A stretch of DNA of 64,000 nucleotides from Bradyrhizobium canariense (lineage in GTDB: Bacteria; Pseudomonadota; Alphaproteobacteria; Rhizobiales; Xanthobacteraceae). The DNA lies in NCBI RefSeq assembly GCF_900105125.1, contig NZ_LT629750.1, positions 1,302,001-1,366,000 of the forward strand, read 5' to 3'. Under the pieces are notes generated by a model. That model worked only from the letters and a program-made list of their open reading frames with translations, searched no databases and was not told where the DNA came from. The position numbers were made by a program, and so were the translations under genes. Shown here one piece after another: positions 9,995-18,042 of the stretch. How positions within the stretch are numbered: position 1 is the first letter of the stretch; each line of letters opens with the position of its first letter.

Positions 9995-10846
9995 GACCAA
10001 TCCACATTCAGGATTCCTATAGCTGAAAGATGCTGAATCAATGCGTTCCGGACCTTTTTGATTCGGAGCGGGCTGATGGGTGTGAAGCGCTATGAGCTAA
10101 GCGAGGCGCAATGGGCTCGGATTGGGCCTATGCTGCCGGGCAAGGTGGGGGATCCCGGCCGCAGCGGCGTCGACAACCGTCTGTTCGTGAACGGGGTTTT
10201 GTGGGTTCTGCGGTCCGGAGCCTACTGGCAGCACCTGCCGGAGCGCTATGGTAAGTGGAAGAGCGTACACGCACGCTTCACCCGCTGGGCCAAGGCCGGC
10301 GTGTGGGAGAAGGTGTTCACCGAACTGACCAAGGATCGCGACAACAAATACCTGATGCTCGATACCACTCTGGTTCGTGTCCATCAGCAGGCCGCGAGCG
10401 GAAAAGGGGGGCCAAAACTCAGGAACTGGGGCGTTCCCGAGGTGGTTTGACTACCAAGATCCACATGCTCTGCGACAGCCTCGGCCGGCCGCTGCGCCTC
10501 ATGCTTACCGCCGGCCAACGACACGACAACCTCACTGCAAAAGCCCTGCTCGAAGGCTTTAAGGCCGAGGCCGTGCTGGCTGACAGGGCCTATGACAACA
10601 ACGACCTGCGCAGGACCATCGCAGACATGAACGCTGAAGCGGTGATCCCCTCAACCCGCTCTCGCAAGGTCCCCATCCCGCATGATGAGACGATCTACCA
10701 GATACGCAACCGCATCGAGCGCTGCTTCAACAAGCTCAAACACTTCCGTCGCTTCGCCACTCGATATGACCGACGGGCAGACTACTTCCTCGCCTTCGTC
10801 CACCTCGCCGCAATCTGCATCTGGCTCCGTTGAATGTGGATTCGTC
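9995..10846 (+). mobile_element. complete IS5-family insertion sequence (852 bp, IS427-like)
   Basis: The ends are imperfect inverted repeats of 17 bases: GGACCAATCCACATTCA at 9995 and, read from the other side, GGACGAATCCACATTCA ending at 10846 (16 of 17 match). Both ends are flanked by CTAG. One transposase in two overlapping frames fills the element. Length, CTAG target and two-frame transposase fit the IS427 subgroup of IS5 as I know it. The intact ends and clean duplication point to a fairly recent insertion. Confidence 0.88.
10076..10833 (+). CDS. IS5-family transposase, two frames joined by a -1 frameshift
   Basis: The first frame runs 10076-10450 and carries the N-terminal DUF4096-like domain (RYELSEAQWARIGPMLPG) and the first catalytic Asp (MLDTTLVRVH). 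The second frame, open from before 10255 to 10833, carries the second Asp (LADRAYDNNDLR) and the Glu (RNRIERCFNKLKHFRRFATR). Going from one to the other needs a -1 shift. A run of four A and six G at 10402-10411 is a plausible slippage site. The ATG at 10076 has GGAGCGG upstream. A plain inactivating frameshift cannot be excluded, but this subgroup normally uses frameshifting. Confidence 0.85.
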
Positions 10847-10850
10847 CTAG
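10847..10850. repeat. CTAG target-site duplication, right copy
   Basis: Second copy of the CTAG flanking the IS element. Removing the IS and one copy restores the sequence running from the Spy-like gene stop into its downstream repeat. Confidence 0.8.
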
Positions 10851-10903
10851 AACGCAATCCGGAAGAGTGGATACCGGCTCTTCGAAAAGATCGCGCTCCG
10901 TCA
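10851..10903. repeat. Bradyrhizobium-type palindromic repeat, copy 1
   Basis: The sequence around CAATCCGGAAGAGTGGATAC and the following CTCTTCGAAAAGATCGCGC form an imperfect hairpin. This resembles a short interspersed repeat (core like ATGATCCGGAAAAGTGG...GGTTTTCCGAAAAGATCATGC) that I recall as frequent in Bradyrhizobium intergenic spaces. A second, differently diverged copy is at 14911-14963. Before the IS arrived it followed the Spy-like gene directly. Confidence 0.5.
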
Positions 10904-11208
10904 GGAATCTGGAATGGATGCAATGCTGTTTGTTCGCATCGCGTTCCAGCGCTTGACCCGGCAAGACCGGCGCGGCCGGATGCGAATAGCCGGACGCACA
11001 CGGACCTTGGGGTAGGTTGAAGGCGTGGCGCCCGGCTATCCTGCCGCAGCGGCGCGGCCCGCCAACTCCGCATGCAAAATGGGGCAAACGCTGACTGTTT
11101 TGCGCCCGAGAGAGGGCCGCGTGATGGCTTTCTCAGGAACCTGGCGCGTATCGAGCCGGAGCCTGCCCCGCACAAACGCGTGTAAATGAAGTGAGATCCA
11201 CCAAACGA
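10904..11208. other. intergenic region without recognised gene
   Basis: About 300 bases between the repeat next to the IS and the terminator at 11209. Open frames here lack protein-like composition and continue into the IS on the opposite strand. I see no gene. Confidence 0.4.
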
Positions 11209-11241
11209 AAACCCCGGCCAGCGCGGCGCCGGCCGGGGTTT
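11209..11241 (-). terminator. strong hairpin terminator of the VOC operon
   Basis: Perfect 11-bp stem: AAACCCCGGCC at 11209-11219 pairs with GGCCGGGGTTT at 11231-11241, loop of 11 bases. On the minus strand it is followed by TTCGTTTGG. It lies 22 bases past the stop of the VOC protein gene, the last gene of the minus-strand operon. Confidence 0.8.
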
Positions 11242-11263
11242 CAAATGCGAATATTTAGGCGCC

Positions 11264-11665
11264 TCACGCCTTCGGAAAATTCAGCTCCACGCCGACGCCA
11301 TCGGGATCGTAGAGAAAGAATTGCGTATCGCCGGTGCGCGGCACGATGCTTTCGCGGAATTTGACGTTCTTCGCCTGCAGCCGCTTGCGCACACCCTCGA
11401 CGTCGGACGCGGCAAACGCGATGTGATCGAGGCGGCCGGTATCCTCATATTTCTTCTCAGTGCCCCGTACCACGATGCCTTCGCGCGGCTTGCGGGTGCC
11501 CATCAGGTGCACTGTGGCCTGACCGCCTGAATAGAGCCAGTAACCAGGAAAATCGAGCGGCGGGCGTTCACCGTTCTCCAGTCCCAACACGTCGCAGTAA
11601 AAGTCCTTGGTCTTTTCCAGATCAGAGGGTTCGATGGTGTAGTGCTGTAGTCCGCCAAGTGCCAT
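11264..11665 (-). CDS. VOC family protein (glyoxalase/extradiol dioxygenase fold)
   Basis: 133 residues, two beta-alpha-beta-beta-beta modules. Candidate metal ligands are His in GLQHYTIEP, His in TVHLMG, His in LDHIAFAA and Glu in GVELNFPKA, matching the metal site of glyoxalase I and extradiol dioxygenases. It lies 11 bases after the flavin-monooxygenase-like gene and near the MFS gene. Together they suggest breakdown of an imported aromatic or related acid. Substrate unknown. Confidence 0.85.
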   Translation of the reverse strand: MALGGLQHYTIEPSDLEKTKDFYCDVLGLENGERPPLDFPGYWLYSGGQATVHLMGTRKPREGIVVRGTEKKYEDTGRLDHIAFAASDVEGVRKRLQAKNVKFRESIVPRTGDTQFFLYDPDGVGVELNFPKA

Positions 11666-11676
11666 GGTTCTTCTCC

Positions 11677-12906
11677 TTAGACAAAAGTGAGGTCGGCATC
11701 GGCGCCCATCATCCAGGCGCCGACGGTTTCAAAATGGCTGAGCCGGCCCTGCAATTGCTGGGTCACGGTGTGGATGTCGCGGAAGCGGCGTTCGAGCGGA
11801 TGGTTCTCGAAGATCGCCGTGGCACCCGCGGCATTATAGGCGAAGTCGACGGCCTCGCGCGCTTTATGGATCGCGTGCGTAGCTGCCATGCGGATGGTGA
11901 TGCGCTGCTCTACTGTGATCAAAGAGCCCGATGAAAGAGCTTTCCAGACATCGGCCATCGATTGCAGCACGAAGCCGCGCGCGGCGCGAAGATTGACTTC
12001 TGCCTGGGCAAGGCTGGACTGCACCACGGCATTGTCGCGCAGCGGGCTCTTTTGCCCGCGGGCCACCTTATTGCGCGCGACATCGACGAAGCTGTCGAGC
12101 GCGCCGCGGGCAATGCCGCAGGCAACACCGGCGAAGCCGACCTGGTAGCAGGTGCCGGAGCCCATGCGGTAGAGCGGGCCGCTCTCGCGGCATTCCTGAT
12201 CGAACTCGCGGGTGATCGAGTGATCGGCGCGAACGAAATAATCGTCCAGCGCGAACTGGTCGCTGGCGGTGCCACGCAAGCCAACCGTGTTCCAGATGTC
12301 GGTCCATACGACATCTTCGGTGCGCACCAGCATGGTACGCTCCTGCTGCACGCCGTTGGCATCTAATTTGGGCGAGCCGTCGGCCTGGTAGATCGGGCAA
12401 TGGGCACCGAGCCGGGTCGCGTGCCGTCCGCCGGAGGCGAAGGCCCAGACGCCGGTGATCTTGTAGCCGCCATCGCATTCGATCGCCTTGACTCTGGGGC
12501 CGGGGCCCCAGGCGAGCACCGCACGCGGGTCGTTGCCGAAGATCGCGTGCGCGACCGGCAGCTCGAGATAGGCCGCCGACATCGCACAGCCGCCGGCCTG
12601 GCTGAGACACCAGGCTGTCGATGCATCGGCGCGGGCAATGGTCTCGATCACGTGGAAGAACGTCATGGGATCGGTCTCGATCCCATTCGACGAGCGCGGC
12701 AGCAGCAGACGGAACAGCCCCGCCTCGTGGAGTTTGTCGAGCAGTGCCGGCGGCAACCTGCGCGTGCTCTCGATCTCTTTCGATGCGGCGCCGACGGCCG
12801 GACGAACGGCCTCGGCACGTGAGATCACGGCCGGGTCGCCCGCAAGGTCGGCGGATGTCGCAGTCAGCATATCCAAGACCATCTCGTCCAAGCCTGTACT
12901 GTTCAA
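11677..12906 (-). CDS. acyl-CoA dehydrogenase fold flavin-dependent monooxygenase (HsaA/PigM-like)
   Basis: 409 residues. N-terminal helical domain (about 25-140), central beta domain (about 145-235) and C-terminal helical bundle typical of acyl-CoA dehydrogenases. The segments SQAGGCAMSAAYLELP and WAFASGG resemble the two-component flavin monooxygenase subgroup (HsaA, HpaH-type group D) more than beta-oxidation enzymes. No flavin reductase is adjacent, which that chemistry would need. It starts close behind the MFS gene stop (12909) and is followed by the VOC gene, so the three form an operon. Confidence 0.75.
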   Translation of the reverse strand: MNSTGLDEMVLDMLTATSADLAGDPAVISRAEAVRPAVGAASKEIESTRRLPPALLDKLHEAGLFRLLLPRSSNGIETDPMTFFHVIETIARADASTAWCLSQAGGCAMSAAYLELPVAHAIFGNDPRAVLAWGPGPRVKAIECDGGYKITGVWAFASGGRHATRLGAHCPIYQADGSPKLDANGVQQERTMLVRTEDVVWTDIWNTVGLRGTASDQFALDDYFVRADHSITREFDQECRESGPLYRMGSGTCYQVGFAGVACGIARGALDSFVDVARNKVARGQKSPLRDNAVVQSSLAQAEVNLRAARGFVLQSMADVWKALSSGSLITVEQRITIRMAATHAIHKAREAVDFAYNAAGATAIFENHPLERRFRDIHTVTQQLQGRLSHFETVGAWMMGADADLTFV

Positions 12907-12908
12907 GC

Positions 12909-14318
12909 CTATGCTCGTCGAACCGCAGTCGCGGCCGTGGAAAGACCAGCCGTTTCGGCCAGTTCCCGGTCGATTTGCTCGATCGACTTGCCTCTCGTTT
13001 CAAGTCCGAAGAAGTAATAGACCGCGCCGGCCATCAGGAACCAGCAGCCGAGATAGATGAAGGCCAGCGGAATCTGCGGCAATGGCACGTCCGGCTTCAG
13101 GTAATTGCCTGAGCCTACGATCAGCGCCAGACCGACCGGGCCGATGATCTTGCCGATGCCGCCGAAGCCATAGGCCGATCCCATCCCCGATGTCCGGAGA
13201 TGCGAGGGCCAGACTTCCGCTCCATAAGGTCCGACGATGGCGAAGCCGCCATCCGCGAAGAAGTAGCCGACCGCCAGGATCAGCCAGAAAGCGGATACCC
13301 CCATGATCGTGGTGTCGTAGTTGTAGCCTGCCACGATGGTGAGGACGCCAGCGCCAAAGCCGAGCAGGCCGCCCGCATTGCGTCGTCCCATCAGCTCCGA
13401 GAAGTAGGCGAAGGAAATGCGTCCCACGAAACCGAACACGGTCAGCAGGATCATCATTTTGGCGGCTTCCTGCGGCGTCACCTTGAGCAGCAGCACGAAC
13501 AGTGACGGCACCCAGAGTGTGATGCCGTAAACACCGGTCTGCGCGCCGGCATTGCCGAGCCATGAGACCAGCAGGCTGCGAGGATATTTGAAAAGGTCCA
13601 GCCAGTTGGATTTGATGATCGGACCGGCATCGGCCGCCGTCGGCATCGGCAGCGCCGATGGATCCATCTGCAACGCCCAGGCGAGCGACTTGCGGGCTTC
13701 CTCATAGCGGCCCTGGCGGCAAAGCCAGCGCGGCGATTCCGGTACCCACAGCCGAACCAGCAGGACCAGAACGGCCGGAAGCACGCCGATCGCAAACAAC
13801 AGCCGCCAGTCGCCGCTGCCGACGGACGCGCCGAGTACCGCGCCAAGCCCGGTGCCCAGCGGGATGACGCAGGTGACGAGGCCACCGACCCAGCCGCGCT
13901 TGGAGGAGGGCATGAATTCCTGAACCAGCGGGAGATCCACGCAATAGAGGCCGCCGACGCCGAGGCCTACGAAAAAGCGCATCACCGACAGGTAGACCCA
14001 GCCATTATCCGGCGTGAAATACAAAAGCCCGGTCGCGATCGAGAAATTCAGCACAGTGCCGATGAAAACCTTGCGGCGGCCGACGCGATCGGCGAGCCAG
14101 CCCCAGGAATAGGCGCCGATGATGGCGCCGATGCCGGAACTCATCAGCACCGTGGCGGACTGCCCGAAGGTCAGCTTCCACGGTCCGATCAGGAAAGCGA
14201 GCACGAATCCGATCAGGAAGTAGTCGAAGAATTCCAGCGCGTCACCAATGATGGCTGCGGCGAGGATCTTGAGCTGATTGCCGGTCAGACTCGTCCGCCG
14301 GTCGAGGATCTCGAACAT
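12909..14318 (-). CDS. MFS transporter, sugar/aromatic-acid symporter type
   Basis: 469 residues with about twelve membrane helices. The MFS motif A loop is GWLADRVGRRKVFIG after helix 2, and the N-terminus LEFFDYFLIGFVLAFLIGPWKL matches metabolite:H+ and aromatic-acid:H+ symporters. The ATG at 14318 has GGGAG 9 bases upstream; the longer frame upstream lacks membrane character. It is the first gene of the operon ending at 11264 and probably imports the substrate degraded by its neighbours. Confidence 0.87.
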   Translation of the reverse strand: MFEILDRRTSLTGNQLKILAAAIIGDALEFFDYFLIGFVLAFLIGPWKLTFGQSATVLMSSGIGAIIGAYSWGWLADRVGRRKVFIGTVLNFSIATGLLYFTPDNGWVYLSVMRFFVGLGVGGLYCVDLPLVQEFMPSSKRGWVGGLVTCVIPLGTGLGAVLGASVGSGDWRLLFAIGVLPAVLVLLVRLWVPESPRWLCRQGRYEEARKSLAWALQMDPSALPMPTAADAGPIIKSNWLDLFKYPRSLLVSWLGNAGAQTGVYGITLWVPSLFVLLLKVTPQEAAKMMILLTVFGFVGRISFAYFSELMGRRNAGGLLGFGAGVLTIVAGYNYDTTIMGVSAFWLILAVGYFFADGGFAIVGPYGAEVWPSHLRTSGMGSAYGFGGIGKIIGPVGLALIVGSGNYLKPDVPLPQIPLAFIYLGCWFLMAGAVYYFFGLETRGKSIEQIDRELAETAGLSTAATAVRRA

Positions 14319-14625
14319 GGTGTTTTCGCTCCCGTTAGACGCTTGTTCTTCGTTTTTGAGCGGAGCGTCGCGCCTACGCACCAGCCATGGCGCGAAAGCT
14401 ACCCTGTCAAAGCGACGAACGGAAGAGCAAGATATCGATCGATAAATAAGAAAATCGCGAGCGGCGCCGTCGACTGTTCGCGGCTGGTCGCAGCACAAGA
14501 GGGGATCGCCGAGGGCGGCGTTTGGTCCGTTCATCGAAGATTGGTGCCCGGCAAAAGCGAAACAGCCCAATTTGTTTAAGGTTTGCCGCTATCCTTGCCG
14601 CGGTTGGCCTCCAGAACCGAAGTCA

Positions 14626-14880
14626 ATGGAAGAAAAGCGTAAGTATCCACGGACCGAAATCGACGAACCGGCCTATGTGTCAGCGGGCGGTTCTGTCATG
14701 AGCTGCGTCATCCGAAACATTTCGGAGGAAGGCGCAGCCATCGATATAGAGAACCCGGCCTTCGTACCGGCTCGCTTCCGTCTGGTCATGGCGAAAGGCG
14801 CATCCGTGCGCGAATGCCAGATTGCCTGGATCCAGCACAAGCGCATTGGCATCACTTTTGTTGCAGTGCCGCAAGAATAG
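14626..14880 (+). CDS. PilZ domain protein
   Basis: 84 residues from the ATG at 14626. The N-terminal RKYPR and, about 30 residues on, SCVIRNISEEGAAI fit the RxxxR and D/NxSxxG c-di-GMP-binding motifs of PilZ, with Asn in place of the usual Asp. The RxxxR part is shortened to the RKYPR form. A single-domain protein probably acting as a c-di-GMP adaptor. It stands alone, divergent from the MFS operon. Confidence 0.8.
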   Translation: MEEKRKYPRTEIDEPAYVSAGGSVMSCVIRNISEEGAAIDIENPAFVPARFRLVMAKGASVRECQIAWIQHKRIGITFVAVPQE

Positions 14881-14910
14881 CATCATCCGACGAAGACGGA
14901 TGTGCGTTTG

Positions 14911-14963
14911 GGACATGATCCCAAAAGCGACGACTGGTTTTCAGCAAAGATCATGCCCTAACA
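14911..14963. repeat. Bradyrhizobium-type palindromic repeat, copy 2
   Basis: GGACATGATCCCAAAAGCGA followed by TGGTTTTCAGCAAAGATCAT has the same layout as the repeat at 10851, with outer ATGATC/GATCAT arms able to pair. It lies between convergent genes (PilZ and DsbA-like), a common location for such elements. Confidence 0.5.
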
Positions 14964-15047
14964 GGCAGATAAGCAAGGATTCTGATCCAGCGAAGCAAAC
15001 CAGGTCCGACGACCATGGTCTGGAGAGATCAGGTCTCGGCAAAACCG

Positions 15048-15698
15048 CTATTTCTTTAAGAGCGGTTTGATCTTTGCTTCGAATTCCTCGAACGACATCG
15101 AGCCCTTGACCATCTCGCCATTGATAAAGAAGGTCGGCGTCGCATCGACCTTGAGTTCCTCTTCGGCGAATTTTTCATCGGCGGAGAGCTTGTCGAGCAG
15201 GGTCTGATCCTTCACGCAATTTTCGGCGCCCTGGTCGTCCATCCCGGCCTCTTTGCCGATCCGTTGCAGGGTTTCCTTCGTCTGCGTCATCAGCACGTCC
15301 TGCTGTTTAAACATCTTGTCGAGGGTGCCGAAGAACTTCTCGGCGTCGCCATTGGCAATGCAACGCGCCAGCATCGAGGCCGCCGCCGCCTTGATGTCGA
15401 GCGGGAATTCCCTGAACACGAACCGCACCTTGCCGGTATCAATGTATTTCGACCGGACCATCGGGAAAACGTTCTCCTCGAAGGCCGCGCAATGCGGACA
15501 GCTCATCGACGCAAATTCGAAGATCGTTACTGGAGCTTTTGCGTCTCCGAGCCCGATCTCGGGCAGTGCCATGGGCTTGGCCAGAAGCGTTGCGCTCGCG
15601 CTTTGCGCCATCGCGCTGCCGATCAGTTGCAGGGGAGGGAACCCCGCCATGCCGACCATGGACAGAAAGGCAATGAAAGCTCGGCGAATACCGGTCAA
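15048..15698 (-). CDS. DsbA-family thiol:disulfide oxidoreductase
   Basis: 216 residues from a TTG start at 15698, chosen because GGAG sits 7 bases upstream and it yields a complete signal peptide (ending GSAMAQ). The thioredoxin fold carries the CPHC active site (FASMSCPHCAAFEE) and the cis-proline region VDATPTFFINGE. A helical insertion lies between them, as in DsbA/BdbD/ScsC-like proteins. It acts in the periplasm on cysteine pairs; whether it oxidises or isomerises is not visible. No DsbB is nearby. Confidence 0.88.
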   Translation of the reverse strand: MTGIRRAFIAFLSMVGMAGFPPLQLIGSAMAQSASATLLAKPMALPEIGLGDAKAPVTIFEFASMSCPHCAAFEENVFPMVRSKYIDTGKVRFVFREFPLDIKAAAASMLARCIANGDAEKFFGTLDKMFKQQDVLMTQTKETLQRIGKEAGMDDQGAENCVKDQTLLDKLSADEKFAEEELKVDATPTFFINGEMVKGSMSFEEFEAKIKPLLKK

Positions 15699-15791
15699 CG
15701 GCTTGCTCCGAAATCGGCGTTCGGGGGCACCGAACAGAGATCGTTCGCTAGCTCGAAACGGCCACTCTGGCAATGCCAGCCGCAGGTCGGG

Positions 15792-15990
15792 CGCTGGCTC
15801 AACTGGCTGAAGCCTGGCTACGCTTTTCAGGTCAAAATCGAGAAGACCGGAAAGACCTGTCCGGCCCGGGTTGCCCGGCTGGGCGGTCGGGTCGACCCGG
15901 TCACCCGCTCGGTCAAAACAGTTGGTGAGATCACCGGCGAGGCGGCTGATCTGATGGCCGGGATGAGCGGCAGCGCTAGCCTGGCGTCGC
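15792..15990 (+). pseudogene. C-terminal remnant of an RND/HlyD-type efflux adaptor
   Basis: The frame starting at codon 15792 reads WLNWLKPGYAFQVKIEKTGK, then PARVARLGGRVDPVTRSVK and DLMAGMSGSA. This is the beta-barrel and membrane-proximal end of periplasmic adaptor subunits (typical form: LKPG...V.IDETG...V.R.G.RVDPVS). Only about 65 residues survive; the upstream part of the frame is antisense to the DsbA-like signal peptide and shows no adaptor likeness. No start codon or ribosome site is associated. I read it as debris of a deleted efflux operon. Confidence 0.6.
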
Positions 15991-16195
15991 CCCGAAACGC
16001 GCGGGGAGGCTCCCCGACAGCGGGTTGCCCCGGAAATGAGGTGGTCCGGCCGGCTATTATTCAATCGATTCAAGGTCTCCCGGATCTCGAACAGGCGGGG
16101 GCTAGCGTTTTGTCCAGAATATGCCGTAGTTTGGGGGGCATAATCTGACAGGTTCTGGCGAGTCCTCGTCTCAAGGCGCCGAACCGGGGGGATGG

Positions 16196-17239
16196 ATGGC
16201 TTACGTCGCTACGACCGATGGGGGGTGTCCATCAGGTCACAGCATGTCGTCTTTTGGCAAGATCGCTTCGATCGTTGCCGCGTTGACTATTGCGTCGGGC
16301 GCAGCGGTTTGGCTCGCAGGTTTTGACCCGCGTGCCTTGGTCTTCGGTGACGGCTCGCTAAAAACAGCTGATGCCTCATCGTTCGAGGATCGCTTCCTGC
16401 CAATCTCGCGAGCGCCCTCGGTAAACGTGTCGCCACGTCTACTTGTTCAAGCCTGGTCCTCGGAGCTTGAGCTTAAATTGCATCAGGCCAAAAGCCGGCT
16501 CGCCCAAAGGCTGCAGGCCCAAGATTTGCTTCAAGACTTGCCGCAGGCCTCTTCCCAAGACGTCCAGACGGCTGTGATCGAAGAACCCAAGCCATCGATC
16601 TCGCCGGCTGTTCCCCTTCCCAGGTCTCGCCCGGTTGAGGCCAATCTCGATGCACAAAGCGCGCCTGCGAGCGGCGCCGCTGTTGCTGCTCGACCTGAAG
16701 ATCGCACGCTGCTGCAGAAACTGGGCGACCTGTTGCCGACGGGCGGTATCAAGCTGGCGTCGCTAGGCCCTGACGGCGGGCTCCTTGGCGGTGGGCCGGA
16801 TCTCGCAGCCCTCGGCTACGACAAGCTCACCGCGGTCTACGACATCTCGGCTCACGCCGTTTATCTGCCGAACGGGTCAAAAATAGAGGCGCATTCGGGC
16901 ATGGGGCGCCTGATGGACGACCCGGAACACGTGAGTGAGCGGATGGTTGGGGCAACCCCGCCCGCGATCTATGATTTGAAGCCGCGTGAACGGCTGTTTC
17001 ACGGCGTTGAAGCGCTCCGCATGATTCCGCAGGACAGTAACGCAACGCTCGGGCGGTCCGGATTGCTGACGCACAGTTACATGCTCGGCCCCAATGGGGA
17101 CTCCAACGGCTGTGTCTCGATCAGGGACTACGACCGCTTTCTTAGCGCCTATAAAAATGGCGAATTCACTCACCTCGTCGTGGTGCCACGCTTGAATGCG
17201 ACCGCGCCGGATACGCGACGGGCGGACTCCCAGACCTGA
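16196..17239 (+). CDS. DUF2778 protein, L,D-transpeptidase-like (Tlde1 fold)
   Basis: 347 residues. One N-terminal membrane segment (about 22-42), a long proline/alanine/glutamine-rich linker (about 60-180), then a C-terminal DUF2778 domain. Its catalytic signature is visible as THSYMLGPNGDSNGCVSIRD, i.e. His and the SxGCxS cysteine motif shared with YkuD transpeptidases. The same domain occurs in Tlde1, a secreted effector that cuts or exchanges peptidoglycan tetrapeptides. The membrane anchor and the absence of type VI secretion genes suggest a resident cell-wall enzyme here. Confidence 0.8.
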   Translation: MAYVATTDGGCPSGHSMSSFGKIASIVAALTIASGAAVWLAGFDPRALVFGDGSLKTADASSFEDRFLPISRAPSVNVSPRLLVQAWSSELELKLHQAKSRLAQRLQAQDLLQDLPQASSQDVQTAVIEEPKPSISPAVPLPRSRPVEANLDAQSAPASGAAVAARPEDRTLLQKLGDLLPTGGIKLASLGPDGGLLGGGPDLAALGYDKLTAVYDISAHAVYLPNGSKIEAHSGMGRLMDDPEHVSERMVGATPPAIYDLKPRERLFHGVEALRMIPQDSNATLGRSGLLTHSYMLGPNGDSNGCVSIRDYDRFLSAYKNGEFTHLVVVPRLNATAPDTRRADSQT

Positions 17240-17332
17240 CGCTGATCAAGGTCGACGAGGGCGACTTCCAATGCACCCGCGGCAGGGAAGAATGCGGATT
17301 GACTTTGGCCGCTCCGGCTGCACAACCGCCAC

Positions 17333-17590
17333 ATGAGCGATGCATCACGTTGCAACACGCCGCTGCGGGCGACGTTCGAAGTTAAACTGAACGGCAAAAC
17401 GGTCTCGATTGGCACCGTCGGCCAAGCCTATCTGTTCATAACCAATCTCAGTTCGATCGAGTGGATGGAGTTCAGATCGCTGCACGACGACGCCATGAGT
17501 TCTCTTCAAGGCGCCGCCGAAAATGCAATACTGACGGTGCAGGCGACAAATGCGCTGCGCGCGCTGTTCGTTCGCGCGAGGCTTCTCTGA
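17333..17590 (+). CDS. DUF982 family protein
   Basis: 85 residues. The pattern (F.VKLNGKTVSIGTVGQAYLF ... LHDDAMSSLQGAAENA ... ALRALFVRA) matches the small DUF982 family common in Rhizobiales, usually in many copies per genome. Function unknown, cytoplasmic. The stop codon lies inside the first copy of a 14-bp tandem duplication (17578-17605), so the C-terminus may have been altered recently. Confidence 0.68.
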   Translation: MSDASRCNTPLRATFEVKLNGKTVSIGTVGQAYLFITNLSSIEWMEFRSLHDDAMSSLQGAAENAILTVQATNALRALFVRARLL

Positions 17591-17605
17591 AGAGGCTTCT
17601 CTGAA
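17578..17605 (+). repeat. 14-bp tandem duplication over a stop codon
   Basis: GAGGCTTCTCTGAA occurs twice in direct succession, 17578-17591 and 17592-17605. The TGA of the DUF982 gene is in the first copy. Confidence 0.85.
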
Positions 17606-18042
17606 GCCGATATTTCACGATAGCCCGTCGGCAACGATCGCTTTTATCGGCCATCACCCCTTGACGAGCCTGAACACTGCGGAAGCCGAGAATTTATCGA
17701 ACAAGCATACATCCACGTCATGCGGAGCTTCACTCCGGATCGCGTTGACGCTTTCCGGTTTCGTTCCGATCTGGCGGGGACAAAGAGGCCGCCATCAACG
17801 CAGCAACCGGTCAGCACAAATGACGTGATTTATCGCGCATCACCTTGAACTTCACGTTTGGTGCGGACGCGCGCCGGGGGCGACCCGCGATTGGAACGTC
17901 GCGACATCATTCCTTTATGCGTTGGGCTCGCGACATCATTTCCAACAGCGGGGTCCGTCTTCAAATCAAAGTGAGATAATTGGGGTGAACGAGGTCAGTG
18001 CGCCGAATTGAATCGGACGGCTGTACGGAGCATATTGCGGGC
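17606..18042. other. intergenic region without recognised gene
   Basis: About 440 bases. It contains a short direct repeat (CGCGACATCATTCC near 17892 and a near copy about 38 bases later). Plus-strand frames lack a ribosome site and protein-like composition. Confidence 0.4.

Noticed and set aside
15264..16148. 294-residue plus-strand frame as a full gene
   Set aside because: Its first half is antisense to the DsbA-like gene. Only codons 15792-15990 look like protein, and I list that part as an adaptor remnant.
16196..17239. Type VI secretion effector (Tlde1)
   Set aside because: A membrane anchor, a long linker and no immunity or secretion genes nearby argue for a resident cell-wall enzyme.
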